From the NCBI RefSeq assembly GCF_002848005.1, contig NZ_PKHX01000003.1, positions 235,364-299,363 of the forward strand: a stretch of 64,000 nucleotides of DNA, written 5' to 3'. Under the pieces are notes generated by a model. That model did no database searches, had not been told where the DNA came from, and saw nothing but the letters and a program-made list of their open reading frames with translations. Both the position numbers and the translations under genes were made by a program. This document shows, piece after piece, positions 27,171-36,178 of the stretch. Numbering within the stretch: position 1 is the stretch's first letter; every line of letters starts with the position of its first letter. Source of the stretch: Varibaculum cambriense (GTDB lineage: Bacteria; Actinomycetota; Actinomycetes; Actinomycetales; Actinomycetaceae).

Positions 27171-28006
27171 CCCTTCTGACTACTGAAAACTAGCGGAGGC
27201 TGCGCCCGGTTTTCGCGGCGAGTACGCCAGGCTTTCGCTAAGTTTGCCGAGGATACCCCCTGCAAATGCCAACTGAGACGGTGATCCGAATCTAGTCCCA
27301 TTTGCGCGATTGCCTGCAGATGCTGCGCGGACGCATATCCCTTGTTTTTTGCCCAACCATATCCGGGATCGGATAGGTCGCTCATCAGTCTATCTCGAGT
27401 CACTTTTGCTAGCACGGAGGCGGCGGCGATAACTACCGATTTGCCGTCTCCCTTTACCACGGTAGTGACTTCCCGGGGGATTTCTGTTGCTGAGGACGTG
27501 CTCGCCGCGGGTGCCAGCTGATCCGCGTTAGCGGCCGCGAATAAATCGGTGGGGGCGGATAGATAGTCAAAACTGCCATCTAGGAGCAGTAATCGCGGAG
27601 AAACTCCCATTTCTTCCAATGCTTCGAGGGCGCGGAAGGCAGCGAGCCGTAAGGCCGGGGTTAGCCCTTCTTGATCGATTTCCTCGGCACTGGCCATTCC
27701 GACTGCCCAGGCTGCAGGCCAGGCGGAAAGCTCGTCAAACATGGCTTCGCGCCGCCTGGGCGTTAATTGTTTTGAGTCGGTTAAACCGGCTGGGGGCGCC
27801 CCCTCGGTGCCATCGATTACTGCTACCCCCACGGCGAGAGGACCGGCAATTGCCCCCCGGCCGACCTCGTCAATGCCGCCGACGCACCGCATTTGGGTGG
27901 CCGGGAGTTTAGCTGCCGATGCTGACAGAGTCCCACCTGCCCCATAACGGTCCCCGGCAGCTTTTAGGAGAGATAATTCCAGGTCGCGGGAAGGTACAGT
28001 TGCCAT
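27167..28006 (-). CDS. rnhB: Ribonuclease HII
   Basis: This 279-residue enzyme removes ribonucleotides misincorporated in DNA. The active-site motif GGIDEVGRGAIAGPLAVG is present (Asp and Glu metal ligands), together with LTDSKQLTPRRREAMFDEL, the central LLLDGSFDYL and KVTRDRLMSDLSDPGYGWAKNKGYASAQHL. It has an N-terminal extension of about 40 residues and an insertion after the third motif compared with the core enzyme. The gap to lepB is 1 base. Confidence 0.95.
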   Translation of the reverse strand: MATVPSRDLELSLLKAAGDRYGAGGTLSASAAKLPATQMRCVGGIDEVGRGAIAGPLAVGVAVIDGTEGAPPAGLTDSKQLTPRRREAMFDELSAWPAAWAVGMASAEEIDQEGLTPALRLAAFRALEALEEMGVSPRLLLLDGSFDYLSAPTDLFAAANADQLAPAASTSSATEIPREVTTVVKGDGKSVVIAAASVLAKVTRDRLMSDLSDPGYGWAKNKGYASAQHLQAIAQMGLDSDHRLSWHLQGVSSANLAKAWRTRRENRAQPPLVFSSQKG

Positions 28007-28007
28007 T

Positions 28008-28757
28008 TTAGGGAGCGGGCGGAACCGCTGCGAAGGCGTCGGTGTTCTTAATTGTCGATAGGTGGTTTAGCGGCCACATAATGGCGAAGGCCCGTCCGGT
28101 AACTTGATCCAGGGAAACGAATCCTTGGGAGGGTTCTTTCATATGGAAACGCGAATCCTCGGAGTTGGAGCGGTTATCGCCCATCACCCAAAGTTTGCCG
28201 GCCGGCACCGTCACATCGAATTTGATTAACGAGGGAGCGCTGCCGGGGTTTATATACCCGCTTTCGTCTACGCTAACTCCGTTAACTTTCAGCCTGCCGT
28301 TGGTATCGCAGCATTGCACCCGATCCCCGGGCAGACCTACGATCCGTTTCACCAGGTGATTTTGGGAGTCGTCGGGACGCAGACCTACCCAAATTAGTAA
28401 CTTCCCTAGCAGGGAGGGGCGCGGGGTGTCCGCATTGCGTTTTAGCCAGTTATCGTCATCTTGGAAAACGATTACGTCCCCGCGGTTAAGTTGGCGGTAT
28501 TCGGGGACTAGTTTGGAAACGATAATACGGTCATTGATTTGCAGAGTTTGTTCCATCGAAGAGGACGGAATTTGGAAGGCTTGCAGTAAGAAAGCTTTGA
28601 TAATCGCGGAGATAGCTAGCGCCACTACCACCATCATTAGGGTTTCGCGAATCATCAGCCACCCTTTGGAGGGAGCCTTACGCGCGCGCCGACCACTAGG
28701 GGCGGGGGAACCTGTCCCCGACAACCCTAAATCGTTTGCCTCTCGCGCATCTTTCAT
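28008..28757 (-). CDS. lepB: Signal peptidase I
   Basis: This 249-residue membrane-anchored protease cleaves secretory signal peptides. It has a cytoplasmic N-terminal tail and one membrane helix (LMMVVVALAISAIIKAFLLQAF). The Ser nucleophile is in PSSSMEQTLQINDRI and the Lys general base in HLVKRIVGLPGDRV, with the GDNRSNSEDSRF box near the C-terminus. ATG 28757 is chosen because GGGAG lies 8 bases upstream; an in-frame ATG at 28778 with a weaker site would add 7 residues. The rplS-lepB-rnhB order is conserved. Confidence 0.95.
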   Translation of the reverse strand: MKDAREANDLGLSGTGSPAPSGRRARKAPSKGWLMIRETLMMVVVALAISAIIKAFLLQAFQIPSSSMEQTLQINDRIIVSKLVPEYRQLNRGDVIVFQDDDNWLKRNADTPRPSLLGKLLIWVGLRPDDSQNHLVKRIVGLPGDRVQCCDTNGRLKVNGVSVDESGYINPGSAPSLIKFDVTVPAGKLWVMGDNRSNSEDSRFHMKEPSQGFVSLDQVTGRAFAIMWPLNHLSTIKNTDAFAAVPPAP

Positions 28758-28807
28758 ACGTTTATCTCCCACCATCAATCAACATTCCCATCATGCCACA
28801 TATAGCA

Positions 28808-28837
28808 AATCGGCTCTGCCTACAGGCAGAGCCGATT
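28808..28837 (-). terminator. Terminator between rplS and lepB
   Basis: A perfect 14-bp stem (28808-28821 with 28824-28837) lies 16 bases after the rplS stop. The T-run after it is short (ATTTGCTATA), so termination may be partial and lepB may be read through. Confidence 0.7.
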
Positions 28838-28852
28838 AACAAAATAGCGTTA

Positions 28853-29203
28853 TTAGGAGTCGCGACGCTCTTTAATGCGAGCGGCTTTCCCGTGACGTTC
28901 ACGCAGGTAGTAGAGTTTAGCGCGCCGCACATCGCCGCGGGTTACTACCTCTAAAGATTCGATAGTCGGCGAGTTTACCGGGAAGGTACGTTCTACCCCG
29001 ATTCCGAAGCTAACTTTACGTACGGTGAAAGTAGCATTCGGCTGTTTCTTGCCGTGGCGGGCGATTACGACCCCCTGGAATACCTGGATACGAGTGTTTC
29101 CACCTTCGGTGACCCGTACGTTTACTTTTACGGTGTCTCCGGCGCGGAAATCAGGTAGATCCGAGCGCTGGCTCTTCTGGTTAATCTCATCGATGATGTT
29201 CAA
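28853..29203 (-). CDS. rplS: 50S ribosomal protein L19
   Basis: This 116-residue L19 has the typical [16 protein letters not shown] start, the [15 protein letters not shown] motif, [19 protein letters not shown] and the C-terminal [23 protein letters not shown]. It lies at the subunit interface. The start is TTG 29203, with GAGGAAA ahead. It follows trmD with a 135-base gap, the classic rpsP-rimM-trmD-rplS arrangement. Confidence 0.97.
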   Translation of the reverse strand: MNIIDEINQKSQRSDLPDFRAGDTVKVNVRVTEGGNTRIQVFQGVVIARHGKKQPNATFTVRKVSFGIGVERTFPVNSPTIESLEVVTRGDVRRAKLYYLRERHGKAARIKERRDS

Positions 29204-29338
29204 TGTAGTTTCCTCATATTGCTTTCGTTCCGCAGGTAACGTCAGCTATCGGGCCGGTCTAGCCGGCGTATCTAGCATTGCTAAGCGGCATTTGCGGCCC
29301 CCTGCGGCAGGTTTCGCAGCCTACTTATGCAACCTTGC

Positions 29339-30733
29339 TTATTGTGCCACGTTTTGCGCCCAAGACGGAACTTGGTGGGCTGTGAAATCCCTAACCGCGA
29401 TTAGATCTTGGTTTTCGATTCCCCCTACTAGGAAGGTGCGGCGTCCGCATTTGCGGTAGCCGTGGTGGCGGTAGAACTTTAATGCCCGCCGGTTTGCCTG
29501 GTTAGTCCCTAAACCAATCTTAGTGAGATGCGGGAAGCGCTCTTGCAGGTAGGCGTGGGTTACTTCGATCATGGCGCCTGCCAGCCCCGAGCCTTGTAAA
29601 CGCTGGTCCAGATAGCATTTAGACAGATAGGCGCAGTTTTCTCCCGCTGCTTTCACCAGGTTTTCTTCGGGGGGTAAAAAGCCGGGATCGCCCACGTGGG
29701 TCAGGGTGTAGCCGGCAGTTTCCCAAGTGGTTTCCTCTTGCCCGGGAGCGCCGGGAGCCACTTCTGCCAGGATGATTAAAGTTCCTGGATCAGCTAGATA
29801 GGCTTTAAAAGCCGGCTCACTGAGTTCTTCTTCTACGAAGCGTTTAATGGCATCTGCGGGTAAATAATCCGGACAGGCCTGCGGGAATAAGCGGGAGGCT
29901 ATGGCTGAACAGGCGGCAGCCTCTCCCGGCTGCGCCCGGCGAAAGCGTACCCGCTGGTTATAGGGAGTGGGCAGAAAGCCTTGAGCAGCCAGGATTTCGC
30001 GATCAGATTTTTCGAGGGCGCCGGGCTCTATTTCCCAGATCAAATCGGGACGCCGCTTGGCAGTTAACATTAGGGATTGCTGACGGCGCCAACTTTTAAC
30101 CTTCTGGTGATCCCCGCTGAGCAGCACCGCAGGAATATCCAGGCCGCGCCAAGTAGCCGGCTGGGTATAGGCGGGATACTCTAACAGTCCGGATAGTTCA
30201 TAGGATTCTTCCACTAAGGAATTGGGGTTACCCACAAAGCCATCCAGGAGGCGACAGGTAGCTTCTACCAGGGCAACGGCAGCGACTTCCCCACCATTAA
30301 GCACATAGTCACCCAGAGAAAAAGGCAGCACCTTTACGCCGGGCAACTGCTGATAGTACTGGCTGACTCGCTGGTCTATACCTTCATAGCGCCCGCAGGC
30401 CACCACCAGATGCCCGGTGTTTGCTGCTAAATCGCGCACCTGGCTTTGAGTGAGCGGAATGCCCGCAGGAGTAGGAATCGCCAGCACCGTTTTAGGGGCA
30501 CCTGCCTGGGCAATCACCTGATCAATGGCTTTGCCCCAAACGTCGGGTTTCATCACCATCCCCGCGCCCCCGCCCGCGGGGGCGCGATCCACAGTCCGAT
30601 GTACATCTTGGGTCCAGTCCCGCAAATCCCAGATATGGGTCTGTAAAATCCCGCTATCACGGGCTTTACCCATGAGGGAAACATCTAAGCAGTCAAAGAA
30701 CTGGGGGAAAATCGAAATAATATCTATCCGCAT
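29339..30733 (-). CDS. trmD: tRNA (guanine-37-N1)-methyltransferase TrmD fused to a GNAT acetyltransferase
   Basis: This 464-residue protein is about twice the usual TrmD length. Residues 1-235 are a complete trefoil-knot methyltransferase with GGGAGMVMKPD (54-64), CGRYEGIDQRV (113-123) and SLGDYVLNGGE (139-149), which makes m1G37 in tRNA. Residues 262-464 form a GNAT fold with the acetyl-CoA loop RLQGSGLAG (378-386) and the ALKFYRHHGY ending typical of the family. The substrate of the acetyltransferase half is unknown. I see no stop, frameshift or internal start with a clear ribosome binding site at the junction, so it appears to be one polypeptide. Confidence 0.93.
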   Translation of the reverse strand: MRIDIISIFPQFFDCLDVSLMGKARDSGILQTHIWDLRDWTQDVHRTVDRAPAGGGAGMVMKPDVWGKAIDQVIAQAGAPKTVLAIPTPAGIPLTQSQVRDLAANTGHLVVACGRYEGIDQRVSQYYQQLPGVKVLPFSLGDYVLNGGEVAAVALVEATCRLLDGFVGNPNSLVEESYELSGLLEYPAYTQPATWRGLDIPAVLLSGDHQKVKSWRRQQSLMLTAKRRPDLIWEIEPGALEKSDREILAAQGFLPTPYNQRVRFRRAQPGEAAACSAIASRLFPQACPDYLPADAIKRFVEEELSEPAFKAYLADPGTLIILAEVAPGAPGQEETTWETAGYTLTHVGDPGFLPPEENLVKAAGENCAYLSKCYLDQRLQGSGLAGAMIEVTHAYLQERFPHLTKIGLGTNQANRRALKFYRHHGYRKCGRRTFLVGGIENQDLIAVRDFTAHQVPSWAQNVAQ

Positions 30734-30753
30734 CTGGCTGTCTTTCCGCTCTC

Positions 30754-31239
30754 TTAGAACAGACCCTCGGGGGCATCCACGGTGATTAACCCATTTTCCA
30801 GGTCAATCCCGGTAACTAAGGCTTTCACAAAAGGCACTTCCACTAGCTGGCCGGCCACGGTAGTTACCTGCAGGCGATCTTGGAATCCCCCGATCTCTAG
30901 CCCGGTGCACTCCCCCAGGGGTTCGCCCTCGGCACTGATAACCGTTAGCCCGGATAGCTGCGCCGGCGAGTATTCCCCTTCGCGCGAGATTTCGGGAGCA
31001 AACAGTTCGGTACCTCGGATATCCTCGGCGCCCTCCCGGGTAGTGATATGGGAAAAAGTTAAGCAGCAACGATTTTTTATTTCCCGGTAGGATGCCACTG
31101 TCCATTCTTCCCCGACGGCGGTAGTAAGAGTTGCCCCCGCTTGGAAACGTTCGGCGGGATAGTCGGTAAAGGGACGTACGAGTACCTCTCCTTTAAGGCC
31201 GCGCGCCGGACCTACCTGCCCAACTTTTACTAAATCCAT
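30754..31239 (-). CDS. rimM: 16S rRNA processing protein RimM
   Basis: This 161-residue protein has the RimM start (LVKVGQVGPARGLKGEVLVRPFTD), the RGTELFAPEIS linker and the C-terminal PRC-barrel (LSGLTVISAEGEPLGECTGLEIGGFQD, VEVPFVKALVTGIDLENGLITVDAP). It binds S19 during 30S head assembly. It is followed 20 bases later by trmD. A hairpin separates it from khpA. Confidence 0.95.
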   Translation of the reverse strand: MDLVKVGQVGPARGLKGEVLVRPFTDYPAERFQAGATLTTAVGEEWTVASYREIKNRCCLTFSHITTREGAEDIRGTELFAPEISREGEYSPAQLSGLTVISAEGEPLGECTGLEIGGFQDRLQVTTVAGQLVEVPFVKALVTGIDLENGLITVDAPEGLF

Positions 31240-31284
31240 TTTTCTCCCCCAGATTTATCCTCAGGATCTACCTGCAGATAAAGC

Positions 31285-31314
31285 GCGAGCCCCATGAATC
31301 CTCATGGGGCTCGC
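31285..31314 (-). terminator. Hairpin (terminator or attenuator) between khpA and rimM
   Basis: A perfect 13-bp stem (31285-31297 with 31302-31314), 15 bases after the khpA stop. On the minus strand GCTTTATC follows. The weak T-run suggests partial termination inside the rpsP-trmD operon. Confidence 0.65.
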
Positions 31315-31329
31315 CTTTAAAAACTGTCT

Positions 31330-31578
31330 CTAACGGCGCGAACGGCGATCCGTGTCGACTACATCAACCCGAACCGGTCCGCGAGTAGATAGCGCACCCA
31401 TAACTTTGCGCAGTGCCCGCGCGGTGCGACCTCCCCGGCCGATTACGCGTCCGAGATCCTGCGGATTGACCCGCACCTCTAGCAGTTTGCCGCGCCGCAT
31501 ATTGCGTTCATCCACCCGTACATCGTCCGGGTGATCGACAATTCCACTAACTAGATGTTCTAGCGCATCCGCCAACAT
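31330..31578 (-). CDS. khpA: KH-domain RNA-binding protein
   Basis: This 82-residue protein is a single KH domain with the GxxG loop in DLGRVIGRGGRTARALRKVM. KhpA homologues bind RNA broadly and lie between rpsP and rimM in many Gram-positive bacteria, exactly as here. The ATG is 2 bases after the rpsP stop, so translation is coupled. Length is standard. Confidence 0.95.
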   Translation of the reverse strand: MLADALEHLVSGIVDHPDDVRVDERNMRRGKLLEVRVNPQDLGRVIGRGGRTARALRKVMGALSTRGPVRVDVVDTDRRSRR

Positions 31579-31580
31579 GT

Positions 31581-32072
31581 TTAGGCTTCCTCACTCTCGG
31601 GAGCAGCTTCTTCAGCTTCCGCGGATTCTGCCGCTTCCTTGGCTTTTGCTTCCTCGGCTTCTTTAGCTGCCGCTTCTGCCTCGGCCTTAGCTTTTTCTTC
31701 GCTGACCTTAGCTTTACGCTTTTGCGCTTCGTCCGCGGCGGCCTTCACGTTCTTTTCGCGAGCCTGGTCGGCGGTGAGAGTTTCTTTGGTCTTAATCCAG
31801 CTTTCAACGTTTTCTTTACCGTTGAAACGGGCAATATCGCCTGAGAGTACCAGTAACCGGCGAACTGCGTCCGAGGGCTGTGCCCCTACGCCGAGCCAGT
31901 ACTGGATACGGTCAGACTTGACCTGAATAAAGGACGGCTCTTCGTTGGGGTTGTACTGTCCAACCTCTTCGATTACCCGGCCGTCGCGCTTCTTGCGGCT
32001 GTCTACCACTACCACCCGGTACACCGGGTAGTGAATCTTACCAATACGCTTTAAACGAATACGAACTGCCAC
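31581..32072 (-). CDS. rpsP: 30S ribosomal protein S16
   Basis: This 163-residue S16 has the core in residues 1-85 (MAVRIRLKRIGKIHYPVYRVVVVDSRKKRDG given here as start VRIRLKRIGK and DSRKKRDGRVIEEVGQYNP). It then has a 75-residue Ala/Lys/Glu-rich helical tail, longer than in most bacteria but known in actinobacteria. The start is GTG 32072, with AGGAG upstream. It heads the rpsP-khpA-rimM-trmD-rplS group. Confidence 0.96.
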   Translation of the reverse strand: MAVRIRLKRIGKIHYPVYRVVVVDSRKKRDGRVIEEVGQYNPNEEPSFIQVKSDRIQYWLGVGAQPSDAVRRLLVLSGDIARFNGKENVESWIKTKETLTADQAREKNVKAAADEAQKRKAKVSEEKAKAEAEAAAKEAEEAKAKEAAESAEAEEAAPESEEA

Positions 32073-32363
32073 TTTTGTGGTTTCTCCTGTTCTATTGACT
32101 GCTGAGTGCCCGCCCTAGCCGGTGGGATTCGGCCTGGATCAAGCTCTCGAGACAAGGCCGCCACACAGAGAGGGGGTGTCTTGGCCCGGTACAACTAGTT
32201 ATTCTGCCAGAACTTAGCGGATAGTTTCCACTTTAAAAGCCTGCGATTAGGCATCTTTGAGCAGTTTCACACCGGTTTTAATCCGGGAGGCAGAAAATCT
32301 CCGCGAAAACACCGGGGAATTCTATTTTTTCCGCGCCGCGTCCTGGTTACAGCCGCAATAGTC
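32073..32363 (-). promoter_or_regulatory. Leader/promoter region of rpsP
   Basis: These 291 bases carry no gene. CGGCCT and AGGCCG, about 19 bases apart near 32130-32160, can pair in a possible leader hairpin. The rpsP operon promoter should lie here, but no clear -35/-10 pair could be chosen. Confidence 0.4.
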
Positions 32364-33416
32364 CTACCCGAAAGAACGTAGGAACTGTTCCACCGCCGCG
32401 CGAGCCGTAACCGGATCTAAATCGCGGGAGCTAGCCACAAAGGCGCCCCGCAAATGTTCCGGATCTTCCCGGTTACGGGAAGTCTCATAGGTATGTACCT
32501 GTCCCCCGGCTACCCGTACCAGGTGAATTCCGGCAGCCACATCCCAGGGACGCATCGCGGTTCCAAACGCCACCGCGGTATGTCCCGCCGCTACCTGCGC
32601 CAAATCCAAGGCACCGGCACCGGGAGAGTGCACCGTAGCGTAGGCATTAGCTAGCTCGCCGGCTAGTTTCCAAGAATTTTCTACCCGCTGGGGATCTTTA
32701 TCCCGGAAAGGGAAATACCCGGTAATGATTCCTTCCTGTTCCACCCGGGCACTAGCGGCACGCATCGGGGTGGCTCGTTCCCCTTCGTACAGGGTTGCTT
32801 GCTGGGCGTCCGCGATAAAAAGCTCACGAGTATAGGGCACATAAATCGCCCCGGCCACCGGTTTCCCGTCTAGTTCTACCCCGATAGAGGTGTTGAAATA
32901 GGCTACTCCGGAGGCGAAGTTGGCGGTGCCATCAATGGGATCCACTATCCAACGCACCCGGGATCCCAGGTTTTTCACGGTTGCTTGTGCCGCCGGGATT
33001 TCTGGGACTCCCACTGCGTCTTGCCGCCGGTCGGGCTGGGCTTGTTCCCAAGCGAATTCGTCGATCAAAATCGGCTCTACCCCGGGGCGCGGCGACCCTT
33101 CCCAACTGGCGCGTTGAACTTGCTCCAAGGTTAACGCCCCGGCGGCAGCCACTTTTTCTTTCTCGAGGACGTGCTCCCCGGTTTCCTCCCCCAAAATCCG
33201 GGATCCCAAAACCGCGCTGCCTAGCAGATATTGCAACCTAGCTTCTACGTAACGGTCGTGGATAGTGACCGGATCGTGAATGCCGGCTTTTAAGAACACT
33301 TCTAGGGGTGCGCGAAAGGCTTTGCGTAGATAAACCCCTACCTGCTGTGCGGCCTCCCCCGCGATTATCATCAATGCGTGGTCAAGGCTCATTCCCGAAG
33401 TGTTCATAGCTTCCAT
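32364..33416 (-). CDS. Inositol monophosphatase family protein with a long insertion
   Basis: This 350-residue member of the IMPase/FBPase/CysQ fold has GEETG (76-80), WIVDPIDGTANFASG (from 157) and RPWDVAAGIHLVR, which together supply the metal-binding acidic residues for phosphate-ester hydrolysis. The gap between the first two motifs is about 78 residues, whereas it is usually about 20; the insert (about 88-150) is Ala/Pro/Gln-rich. The substrate cannot be told. The ATG at 33416 has AAAGGG six bases upstream. It follows the amidohydrolase gene by 25 bases. Confidence 0.88.
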   Translation of the reverse strand: MEAMNTSGMSLDHALMIIAGEAAQQVGVYLRKAFRAPLEVFLKAGIHDPVTIHDRYVEARLQYLLGSAVLGSRILGEETGEHVLEKEKVAAAGALTLEQVQRASWEGSPRPGVEPILIDEFAWEQAQPDRRQDAVGVPEIPAAQATVKNLGSRVRWIVDPIDGTANFASGVAYFNTSIGVELDGKPVAGAIYVPYTRELFIADAQQATLYEGERATPMRAASARVEQEGIITGYFPFRDKDPQRVENSWKLAGELANAYATVHSPGAGALDLAQVAAGHTAVAFGTAMRPWDVAAGIHLVRVAGGQVHTYETSRNREDPEHLRGAFVASSRDLDPVTARAAVEQFLRSFG

Positions 33417-33441
33417 TATTACCCTTTTTAGGCTATTAGTC

Positions 33442-34560
33442 CTAGTTAACTGCAGCTTTGGGGGAAAACTCTTTCCCGAGTAACGCCACTTTTTCGGGTT
33501 TAGTTGCCCGCGCTAGGTCGCCACTCGGCTCTAAGGAATAACGTAGGTAGTCGGCACGCGCCCCCGGTTCAATGGCACCAATCCCCAGATAGTCGCGGGC
33601 GCGCCAGGTCGCAAAATCAATAATCTCGCGGGAGGAAACCCCGCCGCGTTCCCACAGGGATAGTTCTCGCCCCAGTTCTCCATGCGGCTGATAACCACCG
33701 GAATCGGTACCGGGCAGCAGCTGCACTCCCGCGTCGTGGAGCATCGCAAAATGTTCGCGCCGCTGCTCCCACATTTGCTGCATAGTCGCCGCATAGACTG
33801 GATATTTCTTACCCGCCTGCGCTGCGAACTGGTTAAACAGCTCTACCTGCAGCAAAGTGGGGGTAACTGGAATCCCGCGGCGGACACATTCTTGCGCCTG
33901 CTCTTCATCGATCCCACTGCCATGTTCGATACAGTCAATCCCGGCGTCTAGCAGTCCCGCAATCGCCTTATGGGAAAATGCGTGTGCCGTTACCCGCGCT
34001 CCCTCTTGGTGCGCGGCCGCGATCCCCTCTTTCAAGATTTCGGTGGGCCAAAGGGGATCCAAATCTGAATCCGCTCCCTTCGAGCGGTCAATCCAATCGG
34101 CCACAATTTTTACCCAGCCGTCACTGTGTTCTGCTTGCTTAGCCATCACCTGCGGTAAATCGCTCAGATTCTCTACCTCTATCGGCAGCAAGCGCATATA
34201 ACGTTTAGGACGAGCAATATGGCGTCCGCAGCGAATAATCGGCGGCAGGGCGGGATTCCCCAAAATCCCGGGGGCATATTCCAGGTTTCCGCAGTCGCGA
34301 ATCGCTAAAATTCCGCAGCCTCGATCTGCCTCAGCCTGCGCTAACGCTTCTTGTGGGGTAGCTATCTGTCCTACCGCCGCGAACCCAATATGGCAATGCA
34401 CATCGCAAAATCCGGGCAGAAAATAGTCGCCACCAGTGCTGTTATCTTCCCTAAACGCCCCGAAGTGTCCGTCCTCGGTAATCGATAACTGCCCCCGTAC
34501 CCAGCGGGGAGCCTGCCTAGCTTGCTTACGGTAATAAAAATTTCCGCTCAGCAGCTTCAT
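33442..34560 (-). CDS. Amidohydrolase family protein (imidazolonepropionase-like)
   Basis: This 372-residue metal-dependent hydrolase has the N-terminal metal motif in FCDVHCHIGF, further ligand regions around VTAHAFSHKAIAGLL and DCIEHGSGIDEEQ, and the catalytic Asp in LLPGTDSGG. It ends with the small beta domain (GAIEPGARADYLRY). Its ATG overlaps the ffh TGA by 4 bases. A similar amidohydrolase follows ffh in M. tuberculosis (Rv2915c), so the association is old, but the substrate is unknown. Confidence 0.88.
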   Translation of the reverse strand: MKLLSGNFYYRKQARQAPRWVRGQLSITEDGHFGAFREDNSTGGDYFLPGFCDVHCHIGFAAVGQIATPQEALAQAEADRGCGILAIRDCGNLEYAPGILGNPALPPIIRCGRHIARPKRYMRLLPIEVENLSDLPQVMAKQAEHSDGWVKIVADWIDRSKGADSDLDPLWPTEILKEGIAAAHQEGARVTAHAFSHKAIAGLLDAGIDCIEHGSGIDEEQAQECVRRGIPVTPTLLQVELFNQFAAQAGKKYPVYAATMQQMWEQRREHFAMLHDAGVQLLPGTDSGGYQPHGELGRELSLWERGGVSSREIIDFATWRARDYLGIGAIEPGARADYLRYSLEPSGDLARATKPEKVALLGKEFSPKAAVN

Positions 34561-36143
34561 CGCTGCCCCAACATCCGTTTCAAGTCATCGGGCAAGTCAT
34601 CCAAAGTGGGAGCAGCGGCCGGGGCTGCGGGTTGGGCAGCTCCCATCCCAAAAGCGCTGCCAGCAGCGGGCGCCGGAGCCGTTTCCTCGCTCTTGGCGGC
34701 TTGCTGAGCCTCCCACTGTTTTTGCTTTGCCGGGTTGCCGAATTTGCGGCGATTCTTCTTCCCCGATTTTCGCTGTTTCTTGGTGGCGCCACCGCGCCCG
34801 CCCGGCATCCCCGGCATAGTAGGCATTCCGGGGATCCCTCCCCCATTGGACATGCGTTTCATCATTTTTGAAGCCTGCGTAAACCGCTCTACCAGCCCAT
34901 TTATCTCGGTTACGGTGGTGCCGGAACCGCGCGCAATCCGGGCACGCCGCGAACCATTCAGCAGAGATAGATCGTCGCGTTCTGCCGGGGTCATAGAATT
35001 TACAATGGCTTCAATCCGGTCGATACTCTTTTCATCAAAGGCATCTAATTGGTCGCGGTACTGATTCATGCCGGGCAGCATTCCCATCAGTTTCTTCATC
35101 GACCCCATCTTGCGCAGCTGCTGCAACTGCGCCATAAAGTCAGTCAGGGTGAACTGGCCTTTTTGCATCTTGCGGGCCAGCGCCTCGGCCTCTTTTTGGT
35201 CATAGGTCTTTTGCGCCTGCTCGATCAGGGTGAGCATATCGCCCATATCGAGGATGCGTCCGGCCATCCGTTCGGCATGGAAACGCTCAAAATCACCTAA
35301 GTTTTCACCGGTAGAGGCAAATAGAATCGGTTGTCCGGTTACCCCGCGCACCGAAAGCGCGGCGCCGCCCCGAGCGTCACCATCGAGTTTAGAGAGCACT
35401 ACCCCGGTAAAGCCCACCCCGTCTCGGAAGGCAATCGAGGTTTGCACTGCGTCCTGGCCCACCATGGCGTCCAGGACAAACAGGATTTCATGGGGGTTAA
35501 CCGCGTCGCGAATATCGCGTGCTTGGCGCATCATTTCTTCATCGACGCCCAGACGACCAGCGGTATCGACAATGATTACGTCATAGCCTTCGGTAATCGC
35601 CAGGTTCAGCCCCGAACGCGCCACCTCTACCGGATCGCCCTGTCCGTCCCCGGATGCGGGGGCATGGATATCTACCCCCGCCTTTTCAGCCACAATTTTT
35701 AGCTGGGTAACCGCGCCGGGACGCTGCAGGTCACAGGCAGCCAGGAGGACGCGTTTGCCTTCTTCTTCCCGCAGCCACTTGCCGAGTTTCCCAGCCAAAG
35801 TGGTTTTACCAGCACCTTGCAGACCGGCCAACATGAACACGGAAGGCCCGCGCTTAGCGTAGTTCAGTTCCCGGGTCTCGCCCCCCAAGACCTCCACCAG
35901 TTCGTCATGAACAATTTTGACTACCTGTTGGCCGGGATTAAGCGCTTTTGAACGCGCCGCCCCGTAGGCTTTTTGCCGCACCGCTTTGGTGAACTGGCGG
36001 ACTACCGGTAGCGCGACGTCGGCCTCTAGCAGCGCGCGCCGAATCTCGGAGACGGTAGTATCAACATCGGCCTCGGTCAGCAAGCCTTTAGAGCGCAAAC
36101 GCTTAAAGGAATCGGCTAGGCGATCAGACAGGCTATTGAACAA
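34557..36143 (-). CDS. ffh: Signal recognition particle protein Ffh (SRP54)
   Basis: This 528-residue SRP GTPase has the N domain (1-90) and the G domain with LAGLQGAGKTTLAGKLG, VDTAGRLGVDEEMM, LSKLDGDARGG and FASTGENLGDFERF. The methionine-rich M domain (about 330-460) binds SRP RNA and signal sequences. It carries a 70-residue basic, Ala/Pro-rich C-terminal tail. The start is TTG 36143, with AGGAGG seven bases ahead. It directs membrane proteins to FtsY, which is encoded just upstream. Confidence 0.97.
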   Translation of the reverse strand: MFNSLSDRLADSFKRLRSKGLLTEADVDTTVSEIRRALLEADVALPVVRQFTKAVRQKAYGAARSKALNPGQQVVKIVHDELVEVLGGETRELNYAKRGPSVFMLAGLQGAGKTTLAGKLGKWLREEEGKRVLLAACDLQRPGAVTQLKIVAEKAGVDIHAPASGDGQGDPVEVARSGLNLAITEGYDVIIVDTAGRLGVDEEMMRQARDIRDAVNPHEILFVLDAMVGQDAVQTSIAFRDGVGFTGVVLSKLDGDARGGAALSVRGVTGQPILFASTGENLGDFERFHAERMAGRILDMGDMLTLIEQAQKTYDQKEAEALARKMQKGQFTLTDFMAQLQQLRKMGSMKKLMGMLPGMNQYRDQLDAFDEKSIDRIEAIVNSMTPAERDDLSLLNGSRRARIARGSGTTVTEINGLVERFTQASKMMKRMSNGGGIPGMPTMPGMPGGRGGATKKQRKSGKKNRRKFGNPAKQKQWEAQQAAKSEETAPAPAAGSAFGMGAAQPAAPAAAPTLDDLPDDLKRMLGQR

Positions 36144-36178
36144 AGTGTTTCCTCCTGGAAATAGTTTCGCCGTCTAGT

